From assembly GCF_030815085.1 (NCBI RefSeq), contig NZ_JAUSWG010000007.1: a stretch of 64,000 nt of DNA; one strand, 5' to 3'. The first letter of the stretch is position 1. Each line of letters starts with the position of its first letter. The translations under genes and the position numbers were made by a program. The stretch comes from Paraclostridium ghonii. GTDB taxonomy: Bacteria > Bacillota > Clostridia > Peptostreptococcales > Peptostreptococcaceae. Under the pieces are notes generated by a model, which saw only the letters and a program-made list of their open reading frames with translations, was not told where the DNA came from and did no database searches. Positions 7,703-16,246 of the stretch are shown here, piece after piece.

Positions 7703-9067
7703 ATGTTTAAAAAAATATCAATATTATTATCTTTCATAATAACTTTTGTTAATTTATTCGCATTTGGTAATATTTCATTTGCACAAACACCACAACCTAA
7801 TATATCTGCTGAATATGCAGTTTTAATGGATTATACAAGTGGTAAAGTTTTGTATGAAAAAAATTCTAATTCAAAATTATCCCCTGCTTCTACAACTAAG
7901 ATGTGGACTGCATACCTTACTTTAAAATATGTTAAAAATCTAGATGAGGTTGTAACAGTTGGAAATATAGGAAAAATAGATGGTACAAGTATGCATTTAG
8001 TGCCCGGAGAGCAGGTTACTGTCAGACAGCTATTAGAAGGTTTACTTTTAGTTTCCGGAAACGATGCAGCAGTTGTTTTAGCACAACATGTTAGTGGATC
8101 AATTCCAGATTTTGTAGATTTAATGAATGACGAAGCTAAAAAGGTAGGAGCTATAAATACACATTTTAATAATCCTAATGGACTTCCTGACTCTGATCAT
8201 TATACAACTGCTTATGATATGGCTTTAATGGCTAGAGAGGCAATGAATAATGATGAATTTAGAAATATCGTAAATAAAAAGACATTAAAAGTACCACCTA
8301 CAAACATTTCCCCAGAAAGAACTTTCGTAAATACAAACAAATTCTTAACAGGGACTACTAATATACCTTATAATGGCACGAATACAGATATTAAGTACGA
8401 CATAGTAGATGGTATAAAAACTGGATTTACAGACGATGCCGGTAAGTGTTTACTTTCTAGTGCTAAAAAAAATGATATGAGATTAATTTCTACTGTATTT
8501 AAAACCGACGGAGAGCCTAATTTATATACAGATAGTAGAACTCTTTTAGATTATGGTTTTAATAACTTTAATTCTAAAAAAGTAATCGATAAAAATGATT
8601 TTGAAGATTCTAAGTTTATATGGTATGCAAAAGGAAGAAAATTAGATTACTCTCCTAAGTATAGTTATTACACAGTAATTAACACAGGTGATAGTGCTCC
8701 TAAATTTGAAACAAAAACAAAATTAAATACTATAAAACTCCCAATAAAAAAAGGGGATACTGTAGGTACCTTAGAGATTTATCAAGATAAAGAAAAAAAT
8801 CCTGTTGCTAATGTTCCTATAGTAGCTCAAAATGATGTGGTGAATATATTCTCATTATTATTGAACAATTCAATAGTAAAAAATATGCAATCAGTACTTA
8901 TTATTGGAGCTTTATTAATTATTACTTTTGTAATATTGGTTTTAATAATAAAAAAGGTAAGAAACATTAAAAGAAAAAAGTTAATATATGATAAAAATAA
9001 ATCTATATATTCAAACAAAAAAAATGATATTTATACAAGTAATAAAAGACGTAGAAGAAGACATTAA
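7703..9067 (+). CDS. dacF: D-alanyl-D-alanine carboxypeptidase (S11 family, PBP5/DacF type)
   Basis: Trims the terminal D-Ala from peptidoglycan stem peptides outside the membrane. A signal peptide ending near AFAQ-like FAQT (residues 1-28) precedes the S11 domain, with catalytic SxxK at Ser63-Lys66 (STTK), SGN near 118 and KTG in GIKTGFT near 240. A beta-rich C-terminal domain, a membrane helix (about 395-418) and a very basic tail ending in RRRRRH follow. The C-terminal transmembrane anchor is longer than the usual amphipathic helix of PBP5. Start supported by CGGAGG. A perfect terminator follows the stop. The dacF symbol is by family resemblance only. Confidence 0.9.
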   Translation: MFKKISILLSFIITFVNLFAFGNISFAQTPQPNISAEYAVLMDYTSGKVLYEKNSNSKLSPASTTKMWTAYLTLKYVKNLDEVVTVGNIGKIDGTSMHLVPGEQVTVRQLLEGLLLVSGNDAAVVLAQHVSGSIPDFVDLMNDEAKKVGAINTHFNNPNGLPDSDHYTTAYDMALMAREAMNNDEFRNIVNKKTLKVPPTNISPERTFVNTNKFLTGTTNIPYNGTNTDIKYDIVDGIKTGFTDDAGKCLLSSAKKNDMRLISTVFKTDGEPNLYTDSRTLLDYGFNNFNSKKVIDKNDFEDSKFIWYAKGRKLDYSPKYSYYTVINTGDSAPKFETKTKLNTIKLPIKKGDTVGTLEIYQDKEKNPVANVPIVAQNDVVNIFSLLLNNSIVKNMQSVLIIGALLIITFVILVLIIKKVRNIKRKKLIYDKNKSIYSNKKNDIYTSNKRRRRRH

Positions 9068-9093
9068 AAAAAGAGGCAATCGCCTCTTTTTTA
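9065..9093. terminator. Bidirectional terminator between dacF and sdaAA
   Basis: An AAAAAAGAGGC stem pairs with GCCTCTTTTTT across a short AAUC loop. T-runs on both strands let it serve the two convergent genes. Confidence 0.9.
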
Positions 9094-9972
9094 TTATCCA
9101 AATATTTTCTTAGTTAAGCAGTTTCCTGTGCAAGTTGCAGCAACTCCACCTAATGCAGTTTCTCTTAGCTCCATAGGAAGACCTCTACCAACAGTATACA
9201 TAGCTTCAACAGTTTCATCAAAAGGTATTATATTTAATATTCCTGCTAAACAAAGTTCTGCAGATATTAAAGCATTTGCAACACCTATAGCATTTCTTCC
9301 TTGACATGGAACTTCAACAAGTCCTGCTATTGGGTCACATACTAATCCCATTACATTTTGTAAACAGTGAGATGCAGCAGAAACAGCAGCGTCTACACTT
9401 CCACCCATTAATTCAACTATTCCAGCAGCACTCATTGCAGCTGCAGCACCAGTTTCAGCTTGGCATCCACCTTCAGCTCCTGCAACAGTTGCATTTCTAG
9501 TTATTATAGCCCCTATAGCTGATGCTGTAAACAATGCATCTAACATTTCATCATCACTGAATCCATATTCCTTACCTATAGTAACTATAGCTCCTGGTAA
9601 TATACCACAAGAACCAGCTGTAGGCGCAGCAACTATAAGCCCCATAGAAGCATTCACTTCCATTGTTCCCATTGCAGCAGCTAAAGCTTTGTTCATTAAT
9701 CCACCACAAACTGTTTTTTGAGTATTTCTGTGATTTTCTAGTTTTTTAGCTTCTCCACCTATTAAACCACCTACAGATTTTATATCTTCTGTTACAGCTC
9801 TTTCAGTAGCTTTTTTCATTATATCTAAACTAACACCCATCTTTTCTCTTACTTCTTCTTTTGAAAGACCACTTAGTTCTGCTTCTCTTTCTAAACATAA
9901 TTGACCTATAGTCATGTTTAATTCTTTACATTTTTCTATTAATTCTGCTCCGCTTGTGAAGTTGTATTTCAT
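9094..9972 (-). CDS. sdaAA: L-serine dehydratase, iron-sulfur type, alpha subunit
   Basis: Catalytic subunit of the oxygen-sensitive 4Fe-4S L-serine ammonia-lyase, which deaminates serine to pyruvate. The 292-residue length is normal. The Cys residues in SCGILPGA, GGCQAETGA and CDPIAGLVEVPCQGRN are the family's cluster ligands or conserved positions. The beta-subunit gene lies 23 bp upstream on the same strand, so they form a two-gene operon ended by the hairpin at 9065-9093. With RidA and threonine dehydratase close by, the area is an amino-acid deamination neighbourhood. Confidence 0.96.
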   Translation of the reverse strand: MKYNFTSGAELIEKCKELNMTIGQLCLEREAELSGLSKEEVREKMGVSLDIMKKATERAVTEDIKSVGGLIGGEAKKLENHRNTQKTVCGGLMNKALAAAMGTMEVNASMGLIVAAPTAGSCGILPGAIVTIGKEYGFSDDEMLDALFTASAIGAIITRNATVAGAEGGCQAETGAAAAMSAAGIVELMGGSVDAAVSAASHCLQNVMGLVCDPIAGLVEVPCQGRNAIGVANALISAELCLAGILNIIPFDETVEAMYTVGRGLPMELRETALGGVAATCTGNCLTKKIFG

Positions 9973-9995
9973 ATTCTGTCACCCTTTCTCACTAA

Positions 9996-10670
9996 TTAGA
10001 ATTTGTCTAAAACTACAGCCTTAGCTATAACTTCAAATTTTCTTAATTGATTTAATACTTCAGCGTCTAAAGTTTCATCTGTTTCTATTGTAACAAATGT
10101 ATACTCAGCTCCAACTGGCTTATTAGTAGACATATTCGCTATGTTTTTATTGTTATGCGCAAGAAGTCCTGTTACAAAAGATACAGCTCCTGGTATGTCT
10201 TTTATTTCAAGTATAACAGCTGGTCTAGAACCATTAAAGTCAAGTGGTAATCCGTCCATTTCAGTAAGTTTGATATTTCCTCCACCTATAGATGCACCTT
10301 TAAGTTCTGCCTTAGAACCATCTTCTAGAGTCATTTCCATCTTAACTGTGTTAGGATGTTCATTTTCTCCTAAATTAATTTTTATAAATTCAAAGTTAAC
10401 ACCTGCTTCTTTAGCTAAATCGAAAGAGTTTCTTATTCTTGCATCATCTGGTTGGAATCCTAATATCCCTCCAACTAATGCTTTATCTGTTCCATGTCCT
10501 TTATATGTTTCTGCGAATGATCCATGTAAATAGAATTTAACATCTTTAACAGGTTTTCCTGCTATTTTTAATGCCATTTTTCCTAATCTTGCAGCACCTG
10601 CAGTGTGCGAGCTTGATGGACCTATCATATTTGGTCCTACGACATCAAATACACTATAATCTTTAGCCAT
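9996..10670 (-). CDS. sdaAB: L-serine dehydratase, iron-sulfur type, beta subunit
   Basis: Partner subunit of the serine dehydratase. The GPSSSHTAGAARLG signature is at about residues 16-29. A C-terminal ACT domain (about residues 150-224, containing IKDIPGAVSFVTGLLA) may bind serine or another regulator, as in related enzymes. Start chosen at the ATG after AAAAGAGGT. It heads the sdaAB-sdaAA operon. No promoter was assigned with confidence in the 120 bp upstream. Confidence 0.96.
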   Translation of the reverse strand: MAKDYSVFDVVGPNMIGPSSSHTAGAARLGKMALKIAGKPVKDVKFYLHGSFAETYKGHGTDKALVGGILGFQPDDARIRNSFDLAKEAGVNFEFIKINLGENEHPNTVKMEMTLEDGSKAELKGASIGGGNIKLTEMDGLPLDFNGSRPAVILEIKDIPGAVSFVTGLLAHNNKNIANMSTNKPVGAEYTFVTIETDETLDAEVLNQLRKFEVIAKAVVLDKF

Positions 10671-10746
10671 TAATAATACCTCTTTTCATTAAATTGTCTT
10701 TTTCTTTTGTTTTTTGTAAATCATTTCCAATAGTTGCTTAATTCAT

Positions 10747-10779
10747 AAAATGACCATCCTAAAGAGGTATGGCCATTTT
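10747..10779 (-). terminator. Terminator downstream of ridA
   Basis: AAAATGACCATCCT (10747-10760) pairs with AGGTATGGCCATTTT (10765-10779) with few mismatches. On the minus strand the 3' T-tract is short (TTTTAT), so it may be a weak terminator. Confidence 0.6.
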
Positions 10780-10790
10780 AAAGTCTATTA

Positions 10791-11171
10791 TTATTTTATT
10801 ATAGCTATAGCTTCTATTTCAACTTTAACATCTCTTGGTAATCTAGCTACTTCTACGCAAGATCTAGCAGGTTTATTTTCACCGAAGAAAGAAGCATATA
10901 CTTCATTTATTTCAGCAAAATCATTCATATCACTTATGAATACTGTAGTCTTAACTACGTCTGCAAAAGTCGCTCCAGATTCAGCTAGTATTTCTTTTAA
11001 ACTTTCTAATGATCTAGCAGCTTGCTCTTTAGCTCCACCTTCAACTATTTCCATAGTTTCTGGGTTAAATGGAACTTGACCTGATACGAATACCATATTT
11101 CCATTTTTTATAGCTTGAGAGTATGGTCCTATAGCTTTAGGAGCCTTTTCTGTATGTATTACTTGTTTCAT
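10791..11171 (-). CDS. ridA: RidA family enamine/imine deaminase
   Basis: Hydrolyses the reactive 2-aminoacrylate and 2-aminocrotonate released by PLP-dependent serine/threonine dehydratases. The 126-residue protein has the family pattern APKAIGPYSQAI near the N-terminus, the conserved Arg in ARSCVEVARLP and EIEAIAI at the end. The ATG at 11171 is preferred over a TTG two codons upstream because GGAGAG is spaced seven bases before it. Its position between the serine dehydratase genes and ilvA fits the chemistry exactly. A TTGTATACAA palindrome lies in its upstream region. Confidence 0.95.
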   Translation of the reverse strand: MKQVIHTEKAPKAIGPYSQAIKNGNMVFVSGQVPFNPETMEIVEGGAKEQAARSLESLKEILAESGATFADVVKTTVFISDMNDFAEINEVYASFFGENKPARSCVEVARLPRDVKVEIEAIAIIK

Positions 11172-11271
11172 AATCAATCTCTCCTTTTCTATTGTAGATG
11201 TTATTTTTATATTATACTTTTTTCAGTAATATTATACTACTAAACCGTATATATTGTATACAAAATGTAGT

Positions 11272-11311
11272 AAAAAAAGTGGAAATTATGCAATGCATAA
11301 TTTCACTTTTT
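11272..11311. terminator. Terminator of threonine dehydratase gene
   Basis: A long stem built on GAAATTATGCA facing TGCATAATTTC is extended by AAAAGTG and CACTTTT, with A/T runs on both sides. It lies just past the ilvA stop and upstream of the ridA promoter region. Confidence 0.85.
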
Positions 11312-11336
11312 CATTGTATACCCATTATATCATAAA

Positions 11337-12548
11337 TTAATCTTCTATTGCAAACCCTGCAGACTCAACTGCTGATTTTATTTGATTTATGTGATCTTTG
11401 TTAAATGTCTCTAATTCTATTTCAAGATATAAACTTCCAAGAGTTTCTTTTGCTGGTCTTGTCATATTTGCATTTAATATATTAGCATTTAATGCACTTA
11501 TTATTCTAGTTAATTCTGCTAACCCACCTGGCTTATCTTGTATTTTAGTTTTAAATGCATATCTTCTACCTTCTGAAGTTAACGCATTTCCTATAACTCT
11601 GTATAGTGTATTAACATCTACATTACCTCCAGATATAACACATACAACGTTTTCACCTTTAGCCGGCTTATATTTTCCGCTTATTAATGCAGCTGTTGAT
11701 ACTGCTCCTGAACCTTCAGAAACTAGTTTTTGATTTTCTAATAAGAATAGCATAGCTTGTGCTATTTCACTTTCTTCAACAACTATTACTTCATCAACCA
11801 ATTCTTTTATTATTTCAAAAGTATGATCTCCTGGAGTTTTAACTGCTATACCGTCAGCTATTGTAGTAGCTTTAAATGCAGTCGTAACATGACCTTGCTC
11901 TATAGATGCTTTCATTGATGGTATGTTTGCGGTTTGAACACCTATTATTTTAACATTTGGGTTTAAAGCTTTAGCAGCAGTTGCTATACCAGCTATTATT
12001 CCCCCTCCACCTATTGGACATAATATAGTATCAACTTTATCATTTAATTGTTCAAATATTTCAAGGGCTATTGTTCCTTGTCCAGCCATAACGTATTTAT
12101 CATTAAATGGATGTAAGAAAGTTGCTCCACTTTCTTTTTGTATTTCAACAGCTTTTGCATATGCATCATCATATACTAGACCTTCTTGAACTACTTCTGC
12201 TCCATATCCTTTAGTTGCAGTAACTTTTGCAAGTGGTGCAGTAGCCGGCATTACTATTGTAGCTTTTATTCCGCTTAACTTAGCTCCTAGTGCAACACCT
12301 TGTGCATGGTTTCCAGCACTTGATGCTATAACACCGTTTGCCTTCTCTTGATCAGTTAAACTTGCTATCTTATTGCACGCACCTCTTACCTTAAAAGAAC
12401 CAGTCTTTTGTAAGTTTTCACATTTATAGTATACGTTTGCCCCAGTCTGCTCACTAAGCTTAACGCTTTCTAACAAATCAGTTGTCTTAATTATATCTTT
12501 TATAGTTTCTCTAGCATCTTTAACGTCTTGTAATGTAACTCTAGTCAT
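11337..12548 (-). CDS. ilvA: Threonine ammonia-lyase (PLP, with ACT domain)
   Basis: Deaminates threonine to 2-oxobutyrate. The 403-residue protein has the PLP lysine in GSFKVRGA (Lys53), the glycine-rich phosphate loop GGGG and a C-terminal ACT domain (about residues 325-403). An ATG 27 codons upstream was rejected: GGGAGTGAG sits before 12548, and residues before it would overlap the promoter. The single short ACT domain and the catabolic neighbours (RidA, serine dehydratase) suggest a degradative TdcB-like role rather than isoleucine synthesis, but this is inference. It ends in a strong terminator and appears monocistronic. Confidence 0.93.
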   Translation of the reverse strand: MTRVTLQDVKDARETIKDIIKTTDLLESVKLSEQTGANVYYKCENLQKTGSFKVRGACNKIASLTDQEKANGVIASSAGNHAQGVALGAKLSGIKATIVMPATAPLAKVTATKGYGAEVVQEGLVYDDAYAKAVEIQKESGATFLHPFNDKYVMAGQGTIALEIFEQLNDKVDTILCPIGGGGIIAGIATAAKALNPNVKIIGVQTANIPSMKASIEQGHVTTAFKATTIADGIAVKTPGDHTFEIIKELVDEVIVVEESEIAQAMLFLLENQKLVSEGSGAVSTAALISGKYKPAKGENVVCVISGGNVDVNTLYRVIGNALTSEGRRYAFKTKIQDKPGGLAELTRIISALNANILNANMTRPAKETLGSLYLEIELETFNKDHINQIKSAVESAGFAIED

Positions 12549-12600
12549 TTCGCTCACTCCCATAGTATATAATTTTAATTTATAATTATTTGACATCTTT

Positions 12601-12629
12601 ATTGTATATAGTTTTTCAGCAAAAATCAA
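12601..12629 (-). promoter_or_regulatory. Candidate sigma-A promoter of ilvA
   Basis: On the minus strand a -35 TTGATT is separated by 17 bases from a -10 TACAAT. The -10 overlaps a TTGTATA sequence resembling the palindromes near ridA and the flavodiiron gene. Confidence 0.55.
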
Positions 12630-12783
12630 CAGGAAAACATTTTTTGGGAATTTTTTAATTTGTCAAAAAACTTATAAACGTGTTGTTTATGCTATTTTCC
12701 TGTATGTTTCCTCTCTAAAAAAAATTTTTATTTTAATTTTAAAACTAACTTTATTTTTTAAATTGTATAGCTTATTCTCCTAA

Positions 12784-12822
12784 ATAAAAAAAGCCCTTTT
12801 TAAAAAAGGCCTTTTTTTATTA
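12784..12822 (-). terminator. Terminator of leuS
   Basis: AAAAAAAGGCC pairs with GGGCTTTTTTT on the minus strand with a single offset G, and the U-run is strong. It overlaps the leuS stop codon. Confidence 0.85.
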
Positions 12823-15240
12823 TTTCACAACTATATTAACAAGTTTTTTAGGAACAGCAATTACTTTTACTATTGTTTTTCCTTCAACTAAAGCTTTTAT
12901 TTTTTCATCATTCATAGCAGTTTCTTGCATATCTTCTCTAGATATATTTGCAGCTACATTTAACTTTCCTCTTACTTTACCATTAACTTGAACTACAACT
13001 TCAACTTCATCTTTAACTAGTGCAGATTCATCAAATCCTGGCCAAGATATATCAAATATACTTCCATCTTTACCTATCATAGTCCATAGTTCTTCTCCCA
13101 TATGAGGTGCAAATGGTGATAGTATTGTAACTATAGTTTCTATAGCCTCTTTTATAACTGCATCATTTCTAGTTTCTAACTCTTTATATTTATACATCTC
13201 GTTTATTAATTCCATTAATGCAGATATAGCAGTGTTAAATCCAAACTTCTCATTTAAGTCTTCACTTACTTTCTTTAATGTAGCGTTTATAGTAAATCTC
13301 ATAGCCTTATCTTCTTTAGTTAATTCACCCATATCAGCATCAGATTTAGTTATATCTACTAATTCATCTACTAATCTATAAACTCTATTTAAAAATCTAA
13401 AACATCCTTCAACGCCTTGCTCTGACCACTCTAAGTCTCTTTCTGGTGGTGCAGCAAATAATACAAATAATCTTGCTGTATCTGCTCCATATTCATCTAT
13501 TATTTCAAGTGGCGATACAACATTTCCTTTAGATTTACTCATCTTAGTTCCATCTTTTAAAACCATACCTTGAGTTAATAAGTTTTTAAATGGTTCTTTA
13601 AAATCTAACATTCCCATTTCGTTAAATGCTTTAACAAAGAATCTTGCATAAAGTAAATGCATTATAGCATGCTCTACTCCACCTATATATTGATCAACTG
13701 GCATCCAATTATTAGCCACATCTTTTCCAAATGGTTCTTCAGTGTTTGTAGCATCTATATATCTTAAGAAATACCAAGAAGAATCAACAAACGTATCCAT
13801 TGTATCCACTTCTCTTCTAGCTGACTTTCCACAACAAGGACAAGTAGCATTCATAAATTCTTTTGAAGTTGTAAGTGGAGATTCACCTTTACCTGTAAAC
13901 TCAATATCTGTTGGTAATAGTACTGGTAAGTTTTCTTTCTTTTCAGGTACTAATCCACATTCATCACAGTAAACTACAGGTATTGGACATCCCCAGTATC
14001 TTTGTCTAGAAAGTAACCAGTCTCTTAATCTATAATTAACTGTTTTCTTTCCTATTTCCATTTGTTCTATTTTTTCTATTATTGCATTAAATGCTTTTGA
14101 AGCATACATTCCGTTAAACTCTCCTGAGTTTACCATTATATTATCTTCATTTATAACTTCAACTACTTTTAAGTTATATTTAGCTGCAAATTCTTCATCT
14201 CTTTCATCATGAGCAGGAACAGCCATTACAGCCCCCGTTCCATAATCAGCTAATACGTAGTTTGCTATCCATAATTCAACTTTTTCACCATTTAATGGAT
14301 TTATAACATGCTTACCTATAAACATTCCTTCTTTTTCTAAATCGCTTGAAGTTCTTTCTATTTCACTCATAGTATGCATTTTAACTATAAATTTTTCAAC
14401 ATCTTTTTCATAGTCAGTTCCAGCAACTAATTCTTTTACTAAATCATGTTCTGGTGCAAGTACCATGTAAGAAACTCCATGTACTGTATCTGGTCTAGTT
14501 GTGAATACTGTTATAGATTTATCCATTCCATCTATTTTGAAATCTATTTCAGCTCCAGTACTCTTTCCTATCCAATTTCTTTGCATTGTTTTAACTTTTT
14601 CTGGCCATCCATCTAAAGTATCTAAATCTTGAAGTAACTCTTCTGCAAAATGAGTTGTTTTAAAATACCATTGTTCTAAGTCTTTTTTAACCACTACAGA
14701 GTCACATCTTTCACAAGCCCCTTGAACAACTTGCTCATTAGCTAAAACTGTTTCACAAGATGGACACCAGTTAACAAAAGATTTTTTCTTATATGCTAAT
14801 CCATTTTCTAAAAACTTTAAGAATATTTCTTGAGTGAACTTATAGTATTCTGGAGTAGATGTTGCTATTTCTCTATCCCAGTCATAGCTAAGTCCTAATA
14901 ATTTTAACTGGCCTTTCATGTCTTCTATGTTTTCCATAGTCCATTTGTGAGGATGTATACCATGCTTTATAGCTGCATTTTCTGCTGGAAGCCCAAATGA
15001 ATCCCATCCCATTGGATGAAGTACATTATATCCTTGCATCTTTTTAAATCTAGCTATAACATCACCTATAGAGTAGTTTCTTACGTGTCCCATGTGAATC
15101 TTACCTGATGGATAAGGTAACATTTCTAGTGTGTAGTATTTTGGTTTTGATGAGTCTTGTGTATTTGTCTTGTATTGGTTATTTTTTTCCCAAACTTTTT
15201 GCCATTTAGATTCAATTTCATTTGATTTGTAAACGTTCAT
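12820..15240 (-). CDS. leuS: Leucyl-tRNA synthetase
   Basis: A class I synthetase that charges tRNA-Leu. The HIGH motif appears as HMGH (residues 49-52), KMSKS is intact in GTKMSKSKGN, and the CP1 editing domain with its TTRPDT motif and a zinc-type CPSCE/CERC pair are present. The 806-residue length is standard. The start at 15240 follows AGGAGG. The frame stays open 34 codons further upstream, but those codons are the palindromic element at 15264-15378, not protein. The gene is controlled by a T-box leader and has its own terminator. Confidence 0.98.
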   Translation of the reverse strand: MNVYKSNEIESKWQKVWEKNNQYKTNTQDSSKPKYYTLEMLPYPSGKIHMGHVRNYSIGDVIARFKKMQGYNVLHPMGWDSFGLPAENAAIKHGIHPHKWTMENIEDMKGQLKLLGLSYDWDREIATSTPEYYKFTQEIFLKFLENGLAYKKKSFVNWCPSCETVLANEQVVQGACERCDSVVVKKDLEQWYFKTTHFAEELLQDLDTLDGWPEKVKTMQRNWIGKSTGAEIDFKIDGMDKSITVFTTRPDTVHGVSYMVLAPEHDLVKELVAGTDYEKDVEKFIVKMHTMSEIERTSSDLEKEGMFIGKHVINPLNGEKVELWIANYVLADYGTGAVMAVPAHDERDEEFAAKYNLKVVEVINEDNIMVNSGEFNGMYASKAFNAIIEKIEQMEIGKKTVNYRLRDWLLSRQRYWGCPIPVVYCDECGLVPEKKENLPVLLPTDIEFTGKGESPLTTSKEFMNATCPCCGKSARREVDTMDTFVDSSWYFLRYIDATNTEEPFGKDVANNWMPVDQYIGGVEHAIMHLLYARFFVKAFNEMGMLDFKEPFKNLLTQGMVLKDGTKMSKSKGNVVSPLEIIDEYGADTARLFVLFAAPPERDLEWSEQGVEGCFRFLNRVYRLVDELVDITKSDADMGELTKEDKAMRFTINATLKKVSEDLNEKFGFNTAISALMELINEMYKYKELETRNDAVIKEAIETIVTILSPFAPHMGEELWTMIGKDGSIFDISWPGFDESALVKDEVEVVVQVNGKVRGKLNVAANISREDMQETAMNDEKIKALVEGKTIVKVIAVPKKLVNIVVK

Positions 15241-15263
15241 TATTTTACCTCCTATAATTTTAT

Positions 15264-15378
15264 TTTCGTGTGGGTCGCTCGTTGTTAGATTGGTTGTTTC
15301 CTTCACACAAAGTCCTACGGACTTTAAGTGTTTCGTCAACAACTAATCTAACAACTTCGCTGACCTATATACACGTAT
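15264..15378 (-). repeat. Long hairpin element, copy 2 of 3, in the leuS leader
   Basis: Read on the minus strand, the core CGAAACACTT (plus 15326-15335) faces GTGTGAAG (plus 15301-15308). Between them is a perfect 7-bp apical stem, AAAGTCC with GGACTTT, and a GTA loop. The outer arm GTTGTTAGATTAGTTGTT pairs almost base for base with AACAACCAATCTAACAAC, and pairing extends outward through GGTC/GACC and CGTGT/ACACG. It lies after the T-box terminator and before the leuS ribosome binding site, in the sense orientation, so every read-through leuS mRNA should carry it. Confidence 0.8.
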
Positions 15379-15383
15379 AAAAA

Positions 15384-15600
15384 AATCCCCGTCACTAAAC
15401 ATTTCTGTTTAGGGACGAGGATATTACTCGCGGTACCACCCTAATTAGTTATTTATAAAAAATAACTCTCTCGTACTAGTCTTTATACCAACTACGGTTA
15501 AATAGGTTGTTCTAGCAAGTTCAAATCAATTTAATACTAGTTCACACCATCCACTAGCTCTCTGAAATCTAAATTTAATTTTACTACTCTAGTCTATTTT
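15384..15600 (-). promoter_or_regulatory. T-box leader controlling leuS
   Basis: The minus strand contains the T-box core AGGGTGGTACCGCG (plus about 15430-15443). A terminator follows, with CCTCGTCCCTAAAC pairing with GTTTAGTGACGGGG before a T-run. Upstream, AGAGAGCTAGTGG...CTAGT resembles the Stem I base. A CTT Leu codon in the GAACTTGC context is a plausible specifier. Uncharged tRNA-Leu would stabilise the antiterminator and switch leuS on. The exact 5' end is uncertain. Confidence 0.93.
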
Positions 15601-15626
15601 AATTATATTTTATTATTATATAATTA

Positions 15627-15980
15627 TTAAGCTAATGTGTCAACATCAACATATGGAGCATCTTTCCACATTTTTTCTAAATTATAGTATGCTCTGTTTT
15701 CTTCATTAAATACGTGAACCATTATATCTCCAAAATCTAATAATATCCACTCTTGTGTTTCGTATCCTTCTTTACCTCTTGATTCTATTCCTAATTTAGT
15801 AAGTTCATCTTCTATATTGTCAGCTATAGCTTTTACTTGTCTTTGAGATCCTGCTGTAGCTATTACAAAGTAATCACATAAACTTGATACTTCTCCTACT
15901 TTTATTATAGATATATCTTTTCCTAGTTTATCATCAATAGCATCATATATAACTTTAACCATTTGTTCTACTGTCGTCAT
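15627..15980 (-). CDS. rsfS: Ribosome silencing factor RsfS
   Basis: Binds ribosomal protein L14 and blocks 30S-50S joining when nutrients are scarce. The 117-residue protein has the DUF143 family core: SSLCDYFVIATAGSQRQVKAI, in two parts, and the conserved GxEGYETQEWILLDFGDIMVHVF region. Start after GGTAGGAA is reasonable. It sits immediately upstream of the leuS T-box. In relatives rsfS follows nadD-yqeK directly; here an ABC exporter lies in between. Confidence 0.95.
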   Translation of the reverse strand: MTTVEQMVKVIYDAIDDKLGKDISIIKVGEVSSLCDYFVIATAGSQRQVKAIADNIEDELTKLGIESRGKEGYETQEWILLDFGDIMVHVFNEENRAYYNLEKMWKDAPYVDVDTLA

Positions 15981-16246
15981 ATTAAATTCCTACCTTCCTT
16001 AATTTTTTGCGTTTTTATATTATACCACAAAAAACCACCTTCATAATACTAATTTTATACTCTTAGTATTGACTAATCCTCAGAATATTTTTCACTCTTT
16101 AAAATATATTATTATTTATTTATATTCATAATATATATTTAGTGTGATTTTAATGCTATTTATTTTTAAATCGGACTTTAAATTATCATTCAAATATAAT
16201 AATAAAGCTTTTGTTGTAGAATTATAATGTATATATTAATTGCTTA
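15981..16246. other. AT-rich intergenic region without recognisable gene
   Basis: About 266 bases of almost pure A/T between the ABC permease stop and rsfS. It contains stop codons in all frames. I see no convincing terminator or structured RNA. Confidence 0.5.

Noticed and set aside
15241..15342. N-terminal extension of leuS by 34 codons
   Set aside because: The extension is the palindromic element; AGGAGG and the conserved LeuS start are at 15240.
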